A stretch of 18,331 nt of DNA from an uncultured Prevotella sp. (lineage in GTDB: Bacteria > Bacteroidota > Bacteroidia > Bacteroidales > Bacteroidaceae), in contig CAAGEG010000109.1 in NCBI GenBank assembly GCA_900768785.1, forward strand, positions 1 through 18,331. The letters are read 5' to 3'. Below, piece by piece: positions 1-7,507 of the stretch. Position 1 is the stretch's first letter. Every line of letters begins with the position of its first letter. The notes under the pieces were generated by a model. That model had not been told where the DNA came from. It was given only the letters and a program-made list of their open reading frames with translations, and made no database searches. The translations under genes were made by a program, and so were the position numbers.

Positions 1-620
1 ATGGCTCGCTTGGTGGTGCGGTCGCTCTGCGGTATCTGCACCTTTATCCACGGATTTGTCTTGATGCGGATAATGTCGTTGTCGTAGTCGTTCATCTCTT
101 TCACTGCGGCACGGAACACCTGACGCATGCACAGCGGGTACATTTCTTTTGCTCGGTGTGTGCTTTCGAGGCTCTTTATCCAGAGCGTCACGGCGGTAGA
201 GGTGAGTTGCGAGAACATCACCTGAGTGGTGCCGAAGTAACGTTCGAGATGTCCGAGTGCCAACTCGTAGTTACGAGCCGTCCGGTCTTGTCCGTTGTTT
301 ATCAATCGCCCAACGTGCTGACGTGCGTAGTCGCTGAAACAAACGTCGGAATCCCTAGTTAGGAGAAAGTCGATTACTTATTTCACACTCCATCGGGTAG
401 TGTCGAAAGCATTAAGTCGGTTAGTGTAGTCGAGTATTACGGTTGTGCAGAAGTTGCTTACAAAGGTATCTTTGATTTCCTTTGATGCAGTTACTCCTTT
501 TTTAGACACGACCTTATTTGTCTTAATAAAGCCGACTTTTCTTTGGTGTGTAACACGAATGTACACTGGGTAGAACCCATCTGCGCGTTGCTTTTTAACG
601 CAAGGTTTAAATGTTGCCAT
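1..620 (-). pseudogene. Tyrosine integrase, interrupted by an in-frame stop and cut off by the window edge
   Basis: Site-specific tyrosine recombinase of a Bacteroidales integrative element. The 80-residue N-terminal piece (378-620) starts MATFKPCVKKQRADG and has the arm DNA-binding fold pattern (YPVYIRVTH, then KVGFIKTNKVV). It ends WSVK followed by TAA at 378-380. In the same frame, reading continues without another stop to the window edge as VIDFL, SDYARQHVGRLINN, RTARNYELALGHLERYFG and YPLCMRQVFRAAVKEMNDY, which is the SAM-like core-binding domain of these integrases. Family members usually read straight through this junction with an acidic residue (tvkEvv), so a single GAA-to-TAA change is the simplest explanation. 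The catalytic domain (R..HRH..Y) lies beyond position 1 and cannot be judged. By hand count the core-binding part (1-360) is about 53% GC and the arm part (361-620) about 40%. Probably inactive, unless the C-terminal part is made separately. Confidence 0.82.
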
Positions 621-700
621 AGTTTTTTACTTTATTTATCTGTTTATTTTTATGTTTATATAACCTTTTGCTATTCAATCGGTTACAGCACCAAATTTTT

Positions 701-762
701 CTAAACTTTACTCTAAACATTCTCTAAACAGGGTGTCCAAAAACTCTAAACAATTTCTAAAC
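701..762. repeat. Five phased CTAAAC direct repeats, candidate integrase arm sites
   Basis: CTAAAC begins at 701, 713, 724, 746 and 757, so the steps are 12, 11, 22 and 11 bp, close to whole turns of the helix. Four of the five are preceded by TTT or ACTC/TCTC, giving a consensus TCTAAAC (GTTTAGA on the integrase strand). The array lies 80-140 bp upstream of the integrase start. Short direct repeats on one face of the DNA next to an integrase gene with an arm-binding domain fit arm-type binding sites or excisionase sites. The binding role is inferred; the repeats and their spacing are seen directly. The rest of 621-885 is AT-rich and I see no gene or TAnnTTTG box in it. Confidence 0.7.
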
Positions 763-819
763 ATCACCGTTTATTTGGCTCATTTTATGCGGTCAAATGA
801 ACGAACCGTCTAAGAACAA

Positions 820-862
820 CTTAGGCTGTAACCTCTTTTTTATCAGAGTATTACAGCCTAAG
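820..862 (-). terminator. 12-bp hairpin downstream of ppdK, likely terminator
   Basis: CTTAGGCTGTAA (820-831) is perfectly complementary to TTACAGCCTAAG (851-862), separated by a 19-nt loop that can form a further CTCT/AGAG stem. It begins 24 bp after the ppdK stop codon. The following bases on the minus strand (TTGTTCTTAG) are only moderately T-rich, so termination is likely but not textbook. It could also mark the junction between ppdK flanking DNA and the inserted element. Confidence 0.6.
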
Positions 863-885
863 TATTGATTATCAAGCTATATTGC

Positions 886-3606
886 TTATTCCTCTACGCT
901 TGCTTGTGCGGCGGCAAGACGTGCGATAGGCACGCGGAATGGTGAACAACTTGCGTAGTTCATGCCAATTTTAGCACAGAATTTCACAGAACTTGGTTCT
1001 CCACCGTGTTCTCCACAAATACCGCAACGTAATCCTTTACGTATTGAGCGTCCTTTTTCTACAGCCATTTCTATCAATTGTCCAACTCCGTTTTGGTCAA
1101 GAACTTGGAATGGGTCAACTTTCAGTATCTTCTTGTCAAGATAAACAGGCAAGAAACTTGCTATATCATCACGACTGTAACCGAAAGTCATCTGTGTAAG
1201 GTCGTTAGTACCGAATGAGAAATACTCGGCTTCTGTTGCTATACGGTCGGCAGTCAAGGCTGCACGAGGTATTTCTATCATTGTTCCGATTTCAAATTCT
1301 ACTTCTATGCCATACTCATCAAATACTTCTTTTGCTGTTTTCTTGATGATTTCTTTCTGCTGTTTGAGCTCATAGAGTATACCGATAAGTGGAACCATGA
1401 TTTCAGGAATTGGATTTTTCCCTTCTTTCTTTAGTTCACAAGCAGCAGAAAGAATGGCGCGTGTCTGCATTGCTGTTATTTCCGGGAATGTAATTCCGAG
1501 ACGGCAACCACGATGACCGAGCATAGGATTGTTTTCAGCCAAACTTTCTACACGCCGTTGTATTGTTTGCAGGTCAACACCCATCTCTTTAGCCATTGTT
1601 TCTTGTCCTGCGATATCGTGTGGCACAAATTCATGGAGAGGTGGATCAAGCAAACGGATATTTACAGGACATCCATCCATTGCTTCAAGAATGCCTTTGA
1701 AGTCTGCTTTTTGGTATGGTAGAAGTTTTGCTAGTGCTTTTTCTCTTCCCTCAGTAGTGTCTGATAGGATCATTTCACGCATAGCTATGATCTTCTTGTC
1801 GTCAAAGAACATGTGTTCTGTACGTGTTAGTCCAATACCTTTAGCTCCGAAGTCACGAGCAACTTGTGCATCGTGTGGTGTATCTGCATTGGTTCTGACT
1901 TGTAGTTTTGTGTATTTGTCGCACAAATCCATAAGTTCTTTGAAGTCGCCGCTAAGTTCTGCAGCTTTTGTCGGTACTTGTCCGGCATAGACTTGACCTG
2001 TTGTACCGTTTAGAGAAATATAGTCACCTTCTTTATATATAGTGCCGTCAATTTCTACTGTTTTAGATTTATAGTCGACATTGATGCTACCGGCTCCTGA
2101 TACACAGCATTTGCCCATACCACGTGCAACAACGGCTGCATGAGATGTCATTCCTCCGCGTGCTGTTAATATACCTTCTGCTGATGCCATACCTGCAAGG
2201 TCTTCAGGACTTGTTTCTATACGAACCATAATTACCTTATGCCCGTCTGCGTGCCATGCTTGTGCATCGTCTGCGTGGAATACTATTTGTCCGCAAGCTG
2301 CACCCGGAGAGGCAGGAAGTCCTTGTGTAATGACTTTAGCATTCATAAGAGCTTTCTTGTCAAATACAGGATGCAACAACTCATCAAGTTTTTGAGGTTC
2401 GCAACGCATTATAGCTGTTTTTTCATCTATCATGCCTTCGTGTAGCAAATCAATGGCAATTTTTACCATTGCTGTACCTGTACGTTTGCCGTTACGTGTT
2501 TGGAGGAACCATAGTTTGCCTTCTTGTACTGTGAACTCCATATCTTGCATGTCGTGATAGTGGTGTTCCAGTTTGTCTTGTATGTCGTTTAGTTGTGCAT
2601 ATATTTCTGGCATAGCTTCTTCCATTGAAGGATATTTTGCTGCACGCTCTTCTTCGCTTATGCCTGCGCGCTCTGCCCAACGTTGTGAACCTACTTTTGT
2701 AATCTGTTGTGGTGTACGAATACCAGCCACAACGTCTTCACCTTGTGCGTTTACAAGATATTCTCCATTGAAGATATTCTCTCCGTTTCCGGCGTCACGA
2801 CTGAAACAAACACCTGTTGCACTGGTGTCTCCCATGTTTCCAAATACCATTGCCATAACGCTTACTGCTGTTCCCCATTCGTCAGGAATGCCTTCCATCT
2901 TACGATAGAGTATTGCACGCTCGTTCATCCAACTGCGGAATACGGCGCATATGGCTCCCCATAGTTGCTCAATCGGGTCGTTGGGGAAGTCTTTGCCTGT
3001 GCGCTCTTTTATTGCTTCCTTGAAAAGACGAACGAGTTTTTTAAGTTCGTCAACAGAAAGGTCTTTATCAAGTTTTACTCCACGCTCTGCTTTTACTTTC
3101 TCAATGATTTCTTCAAATGGATCAATATCCTCTTTGTTTACCGGTTTCATCTCAAGAACCACGTCACCGTACATTTGAACGAAGCGGCGATATGAGTCGT
3201 AAACAAAGTGTGGATTATTGGTTTTTGCTACCATTCCTTCAGCTACTTCGTCGTTAAGACCGAGATTAAGAATAGTATCCATCATACCGGGCATAGATGC
3301 GCGTGCACCTGAACGAACGCTAACAAGGAGAGGGTTTTGTGCATCTCCGAATTTTGAGTCCATAAGAGTCTCAATATGCTTAACTGCTGCATTTACTTCG
3401 TCTTGCAGTATCTCTTTGATTTTCTCTTGTCCTACTTCGTAATATTCGTTACAGCAACTTGTTGTAATTGTAAAACCGGGAGGAACCGGAACTCCGATAA
3501 GATTCATTTCGGCAAGGTTTGCACCTTTGCCACCAAGTTCTTCACGCATTTTAGCATTACCTTCAGCTTTGCCGTTGCCGAAAGTATAAACTCTTTTTTC
3601 TGCCAT
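886..3606 (-). CDS. ppdK: Pyruvate, phosphate dikinase
   Basis: Interconverts pyruvate + ATP + Pi and PEP + AMP + PPi in the cytoplasm; in anaerobic Bacteroidales it links glycolysis, PEP carboxylation and gluconeogenesis. The 906 residues match the family's usual 870-910. The order is an N-terminal ATP-grasp domain (GGKGANLAEM at 25-34), a phosphohistidine swivel domain with GGMTSHAAVVARG (484-496, phospho-His H489), and a C-terminal PEP/pyruvate TIM barrel with MIEIPRA (776-782), GTNDLTQMT (799-807) and RCGICGEHGG (860-869), which carries the catalytic cysteine (C864 by alignment to the family). The start is ATG followed by AEKRVYTFG, 92 bp downstream of a canonical promoter. The gene is monocistronic: it has its own promoter and a hairpin after the stop. 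No key residue is missing. The long open frames on the opposite strand are shadows. Confidence 0.97.
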   Translation of the reverse strand: MAEKRVYTFGNGKAEGNAKMREELGGKGANLAEMNLIGVPVPPGFTITTSCCNEYYEVGQEKIKEILQDEVNAAVKHIETLMDSKFGDAQNPLLVSVRSGARASMPGMMDTILNLGLNDEVAEGMVAKTNNPHFVYDSYRRFVQMYGDVVLEMKPVNKEDIDPFEEIIEKVKAERGVKLDKDLSVDELKKLVRLFKEAIKERTGKDFPNDPIEQLWGAICAVFRSWMNERAILYRKMEGIPDEWGTAVSVMAMVFGNMGDTSATGVCFSRDAGNGENIFNGEYLVNAQGEDVVAGIRTPQQITKVGSQRWAERAGISEEERAAKYPSMEEAMPEIYAQLNDIQDKLEHHYHDMQDMEFTVQEGKLWFLQTRNGKRTGTAMVKIAIDLLHEGMIDEKTAIMRCEPQKLDELLHPVFDKKALMNAKVITQGLPASPGAACGQIVFHADDAQAWHADGHKVIMVRIETSPEDLAGMASAEGILTARGGMTSHAAVVARGMGKCCVSGAGSINVDYKSKTVEIDGTIYKEGDYISLNGTTGQVYAGQVPTKAAELSGDFKELMDLCDKYTKLQVRTNADTPHDAQVARDFGAKGIGLTRTEHMFFDDKKIIAMREMILSDTTEGREKALAKLLPYQKADFKGILEAMDGCPVNIRLLDPPLHEFVPHDIAGQETMAKEMGVDLQTIQRRVESLAENNPMLGHRGCRLGITFPEITAMQTRAILSAACELKKEGKNPIPEIMVPLIGILYELKQQKEIIKKTAKEVFDEYGIEVEFEIGTMIEIPRAALTADRIATEAEYFSFGTNDLTQMTFGYSRDDIASFLPVYLDKKILKVDPFQVLDQNGVGQLIEMAVEKGRSIRKGLRCGICGEHGGEPSSVKFCAKIGMNYASCSPFRVPIARLAAAQASVEE

Positions 3607-3697
3607 AATTAAGTTTTATTGTTTATTATGTTTAAGGTTAATTTTTAATCTCGTTAATTTGAGAAGTAAAATTTATTATATGCTACATTAAGTTTTG

Positions 3698-3728
3698 CAA
3701 ATATAATAAATAAAATCCAATTAACAAA
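3698..3728 (-). promoter_or_regulatory. ppdK promoter (TTTG-N19-TATATTTG)
   Basis: On the minus strand a TTTG -33 element (3725-3728) is followed by a 19-bp spacer and TATATTTG (3698-3705), a full match to the Bacteroidota sigma-ABfr consensus TAnnTTTG. It predicts transcription starting near 3690 and a leader of roughly 85 nt before the ppdK ATG. Confidence 0.85.
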
Positions 3729-3864
3729 TATTATGGGATAAAACTATTAGTATTATTAAAAGACTTTATTCAAGTTGTGTTTTATGTTGTTTTGTCTTTT
3801 TGTGCTTGTGTGTGTATGAATATCTTACGTTTTTATAGTCATTAAACTTGCTGTTTATGACATA

Positions 3865-3901
3865 AAAAGAGTATCTTTTCATGTCGTAAAGATACTCTTT
3901 T
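3865..3901 (-). terminator. Intrinsic terminator after the TonB receptor gene
   Basis: AAAAGAGTATCTTT (3865-3878) and AAAGATACTCTTTT (3888-3901) form a perfect 14-bp stem around a 9-nt loop. It sits 35 bp past the receptor stop codon. Read on the minus strand the stem ends in a T5 run, and on the plus strand in T4, so it can act in both directions. Confidence 0.85.
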
Positions 3902-3936
3902 CAAGTGCTTAATATATAGTTTGTGTTGTCTAAGTA

Positions 3937-6354
3937 TTATCTTTTTATTGTCAGTTCTATTCCGACAGTAATAGGATATCCTTTTTGTGCGAGATATATC
4001 TTTTGTCCTGATGCCGAGCTATCAAATGCGAAAGTGTTGTATTTGGTGTTGGTTATATTTCTGCACCATAGTCTTATTGAGCTTTTTCCTGTGTCTATGC
4101 CGGTGTGACATCCCAATATAGCATAAAACGGTTGGCTATATGTGTTGTTTTCATCCCAATAAATACGCCCTTGAGCGGTTATGTCTGTTCCGATAAATAG
4201 CATTTTGTTGCTGCCTTTTTTTATAGGTTTCCGATATTCTATGCTTGCTCCGATAGTATGTCGTGGTATAAATGGCACTATTTTCCCTTTATAATCTATT
4301 GTTGTATTGTCATCATAGTCTTTGTATTCTTCAAAGGCAGCATGAGTGAAAGAGTAGTTGGCAGTCCACGATATGCTGTTTGCAGCAAGGTTCCCTCTTA
4401 GTGCGGTTTCAAAACCGCAGCTATAGCTCTTGCCGGCGTTGACCATCATTCGTCCAAATCCATAGGTTCCTGCCATTACAGATAGTTGTCTGTTGCGTAT
4501 TTGCATATAGTAAGCGGAAATATCTGCATGTATTTTGTTGTTGAAGAGATTTAGATGCGCACCTATTTCATAGTTCCAACTTTGTTCGGGCTTGTAGGTT
4601 ATGGTGTTATTAACTCGTTTATAGTCGTCATCATTATGTATAACCTCATAGCTGCCGGTCATTACGTTATTTCTGTTGTTGTTTAATTCGGTCTGCAAAA
4701 TGTCGGAAAACATTTGAATGTTGTATCCTCCGGCACGATAACCTTTGCTTACGACAACATAGACATTGCTGCCGTCAGGGTTGGTGGTGTATGTTAGCCC
4801 TATCTTAGGCAATAGTTGGTCATAGCTATTGTGTGTGCTTGATGTCAGTGTAGATAGGAGAGAGTTCGTTCTACTTGCGCCCATAACGTTTGCAGTTATA
4901 GCCATTAATGCCATAGTGTTATAGTCTATGCTCACATGATTGTAGTCGTAACGTAGTCCGAGTGTGAGTTTTAATCTTTTAGTAATGTCTATGTCCGACT
5001 CATGGAAGATACCTATGTTGCTTTGTGGTGTTTTGAAGATGCCCGGAACATCCATTTGCGTGTTCACATTTATACCTCCATTATTTGCTATGAATGCTTC
5101 TGCTGCTGCTTTTGCTGCTGCCGGAGTCATTCCTGCTGCAATATATCTCCCGCTTAAAGATGCAATCATGGCATTTAACATGGAAGTTTGCACACCTGAA
5201 GATATTTGTGATGTAAAATCATTATCAAAGAAGACGGGCGCATCTGTCCTCAACCATTGATAAGAACAATATATTCCGTTTGTCCATTGCCATTTTCCAC
5301 TATTTACACTTCTTGCCGTAAGCTCTTCGGTAATGGCATTCATCAGTTGTCTTTGTCTTAGATGCATTAGGTCAGACGCAATATAATCTTGGTCCATGTT
5401 CATGCAATCAGATAAGAACTGGTAACTTGTAGTGGAGTTAATAATTAGTTTGTCGGTAAAATATTTTAGAGAAACTCCACTGTTGAGCATGTTTCGAGTG
5501 TAATTGTTGTCTCTATTGTTTGCCGGAGAAGCTGTTTTACGGCTGTCAATATCATATATGCCGTATGCAAATGCTTTTTGACGAACATACTGATAATCGG
5601 CAATGATGTCGGCAGATAGTTTCTCACCAAGTCTTATTATCCACCTTGTCTTTGCACCGGCCTCGTTCATGTTGTCTGCACGACAGCCTGTTGTGCTGTT
5701 TCTTTGAAATCCATTGTTGCCATTATAAAATGACGCTATTGAGAAAGCAATATTATTATTTATCTTAGCAAAATGTGCGGCTTCTAAATACCTTTGAAAA
5801 TGAGTGCCAACTCCGAGTTTCAACTCTGTTCCTTGATAGTTCATGGGGTTGCGAGAATAGATTCTTATCACTCCGCCTTCGGTATTCATGCCATAAAGTG
5901 TTCCTTGAGGGCCTCTAATAACGTCTATTCGGTCTATAAGATAGTTATGACCATTAAACATAGTCTTGCACACGAGTGGCATACCATCAGAATAAATACC
6001 TATGGCTGGGCTGTTTACACGAGAGCCGATACCTCTTATATATATAGATGATGTAAGTCTTGAGCCATATTCGGGCATACATAAAGAAGGAACATGCGAA
6101 GATAGATCGCTCAAACTGCTTACATACAGTCTGTTGATATCGTTCCCGGAAAAAACAGAAGAGCTAATGGGTTGTTGTCTTAACTTCTGTCTGTCTTTCG
6201 GTTGCGATACTATTACCACTTCGTCAAGGTCTTTAACTTTTGAAGTATCTATTGCTACCGCTTCTGTTGTGTTGGTTTCGTATTTCTCAATAGCTGATAC
6301 ACGACATGTAAATAACGTTATAAATAGAATAATAGTAACGAATAATTTTCTCAT
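3937..6354 (-). CDS. TonB-dependent outer-membrane receptor
   Basis: An 805-residue outer-membrane active transporter driven by TonB-ExbBD. Residues 1-21 form a signal peptide (MRKLFVTIILFITLF, cut after VSA). DEVVIV (45-49 region) is a TonB-box-like segment. The plug follows (about 55-170) with the hallmarks SSIYIRGIGSRVNSPAIGIY and IDVIRGPQGTLYG...GGVI. The rest is a 22-strand-type barrel ending YPITVGIELTIKR. There is no carboxypeptidase-like N-terminal domain and no SusD partner nearby, so this is not a SusC-type glycan importer. The plug resembles siderophore, haem or cobalamin-type receptors, but the substrate cannot be told from sequence. An alanine-rich helical stretch (about 404-424) interrupts the barrel. 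The gene stands alone with its own promoter and terminator, and I see no Fur-like operator or cobalamin riboswitch ahead of it. Confidence 0.92.
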   Translation of the reverse strand: MRKLFVTIILFITLFTCRVSAIEKYETNTTEAVAIDTSKVKDLDEVVIVSQPKDRQKLRQQPISSSVFSGNDINRLYVSSLSDLSSHVPSLCMPEYGSRLTSSIYIRGIGSRVNSPAIGIYSDGMPLVCKTMFNGHNYLIDRIDVIRGPQGTLYGMNTEGGVIRIYSRNPMNYQGTELKLGVGTHFQRYLEAAHFAKINNNIAFSIASFYNGNNGFQRNSTTGCRADNMNEAGAKTRWIIRLGEKLSADIIADYQYVRQKAFAYGIYDIDSRKTASPANNRDNNYTRNMLNSGVSLKYFTDKLIINSTTSYQFLSDCMNMDQDYIASDLMHLRQRQLMNAITEELTARSVNSGKWQWTNGIYCSYQWLRTDAPVFFDNDFTSQISSGVQTSMLNAMIASLSGRYIAAGMTPAAAKAAAEAFIANNGGINVNTQMDVPGIFKTPQSNIGIFHESDIDITKRLKLTLGLRYDYNHVSIDYNTMALMAITANVMGASRTNSLLSTLTSSTHNSYDQLLPKIGLTYTTNPDGSNVYVVVSKGYRAGGYNIQMFSDILQTELNNNRNNVMTGSYEVIHNDDDYKRVNNTITYKPEQSWNYEIGAHLNLFNNKIHADISAYYMQIRNRQLSVMAGTYGFGRMMVNAGKSYSCGFETALRGNLAANSISWTANYSFTHAAFEEYKDYDDNTTIDYKGKIVPFIPRHTIGASIEYRKPIKKGSNKMLFIGTDITAQGRIYWDENNTYSQPFYAILGCHTGIDTGKSSIRLWCRNITNTKYNTFAFDSSASGQKIYLAQKGYPITVGIELTIKR

Positions 6355-6383
6355 CTTGTCACAATGTTAGCTTAATTATGGCG

Positions 6384-6415
6384 CAAAGTTAATGATATAT
6401 TACATCTTGCGCAAT
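6384..6415 (-). promoter_or_regulatory. Promoter of the TonB receptor gene (ATTG-N20-TAACTTTG)
   Basis: On the minus strand ATTG (6412-6415), a 20-bp spacer and TAACTTTG (6384-6391) match the Bacteroidota promoter consensus. The predicted leader is about 25 nt. A perfect 8-bp palindrome TTGCGCAA (6407-6414) overlaps the -33 element and could be an operator half-site, which is speculative. Confidence 0.75.
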
Positions 6416-6457
6416 CATCATTTATATGGATTTTGCCATGATAAGCCCATGTGACTG

Positions 6458-7474
6458 TCATGTGTTTATTCTGTTGCAGTTAGGACAACGGCCTTTTGTT
6501 TTCATCGGTTGCCCGCAATGGCCGCAAATATATGTACATCTGGCTTTTTTCAAATATGTATTTATGGCATAATAAACGTATATACAATATAACGGATATC
6601 CTATATAATATAATGTTGTAATGCTGAATACAATATAGTTTATGGCACAAACGCTAAGCAAACCACAAGCATAGAGTATGGCTTCTCCCATCGGCAATGT
6701 GTGTCTTAGAACATCTATAACAGCAATTCCTATTACCAACATTGACCAAACAGAAAAAAGGAATACCGATAATATGAAAGGCACGTTAAGAGGGTTGAGA
6801 GTAGGGTGATAATAGAAGTGCCTCCATGTGTCGGGAGCAAAGGTTTGTATGCTTGCATAAAGTGTTGCAGCTGTTGCAACTATAAGCGCTAACAGAGTGG
6901 GGTAGAAAGACGGGATGTCGTTGATGTGCACAATTTTTGCCTTTCTACGTAGAAGCGTGCGCATGAGATATGTTATAGCTATAGTGCTTATAATAATCAA
7001 GAATATCAACAAGTGTGTATCCGAGAACGTCGATATAAATTGGGAAATGGGGTCTCTTGGAACAACAGAGTCAAGCAAGTCTTTCTCATGTATCCAACCA
7101 AATATAGAGCGGTCGTTGGCTACCTGCACCCATACCGAATCTAACGAGTCGGTTGGCGTGATACGTATTTCTGCCACAACAAGATGCTCATGTTTGTAGA
7201 TTGTAATAGAGTCTGTGTACATGTTGTTCAGCCACTCTTCAGGTTGTTGCAACAACAATTTAATGGAGTCTTTTTTTACAATAAAATTATAATTGTTAGA
7301 GTAATGATGTGTCAAGGCAAAGTTCAGCGAGTCGTTAAACTCTTGTTCGTTTGTTAATGTCTCGTTCCCTTTATGAGTGCCATTGTTGCTGCATGAAACA
7401 AGAGTCATGACAGCAATCACAAAAGACATTATATAGAACCTTATTGTTTTATATTTGTTTGCCATATAACACAT
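6458..7474 (-). CDS. Predicted lipoprotein with five membrane spans and a C-terminal zinc ribbon
   Basis: No function recognised. The N-terminus has a lipoprotein signal with lipobox LVSC (modified Cys28). Residues 35-150 look extracytoplasmic and include an SH3-like piece (VWVQVANDRSIFGWIHEKDLL, about 114-134). Five hydrophobic spans follow at about 153-172, 190-210, 231-256, 264-283 and 287-307. The tail has a zinc-ribbon pattern CxxC-x9-CxxC (C317, C320, C330, C333). With the lipidated N-terminus outside and five spans, the ribbon falls in the cytoplasm, which agrees with the positive loop RTLLRRKAK after the first span. The start may be ATG at 7474 or three codons later (MANKYK); the second gives a more usual signal peptide. 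It lies 33 bp after the U32 gene with no promoter box between, so it is probably third in the metA operon. Could be a membrane sensor or an envelope factor. Confidence 0.8.
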   Translation of the reverse strand: MCYMANKYKTIRFYIMSFVIAVMTLVSCSNNGTHKGNETLTNEQEFNDSLNFALTHHYSNNYNFIVKKDSIKLLLQQPEEWLNNMYTDSITIYKHEHLVVAEIRITPTDSLDSVWVQVANDRSIFGWIHEKDLLDSVVPRDPISQFISTFSDTHLLIFLIIISTIAITYLMRTLLRRKAKIVHINDIPSFYPTLLALIVATAATLYASIQTFAPDTWRHFYYHPTLNPLNVPFILSVFLFSVWSMLVIGIAVIDVLRHTLPMGEAILYACGLLSVCAINYIVFSITTLYYIGYPLYCIYVYYAINTYLKKARCTYICGHCGQPMKTKGRCPNCNRINT

Positions 7475-7507
7475 TTTTATTTATTGTTGAAAAGATATTT
7501 ATGCGTG

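Larger units (their letters stand above)
3607..3936. other. Intergenic region between the TonB receptor gene and ppdK
   Basis: This 330-bp AT-rich gap holds the ppdK leader and promoter (3607-3728) and the terminator hairpin of the upstream receptor gene (3865-3901). The middle (about 3729-3864) is T-rich on the plus strand with runs such as TTGTTTTGTCTTTTTGTG. I see no gene, RNA or repeat there. Confidence 0.8.

Noticed and set aside
156..362. 68-residue plus-strand frame at the left edge
   Set aside because: It is the shadow of the integrase core-binding domain, which reads well on the minus strand.
1529..1990. 153-residue open frame opposite ppdK, with several shorter ones between 962 and 3612
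   Set aside because: They lie entirely antisense to a fully conserved dikinase, have no promoter, and their translations resemble no family. They follow from its codon use.
3937..6354. SusC-type glycan importer
   Set aside because: The carboxypeptidase-like N-terminal domain is missing and no SusD-like gene is next to it.
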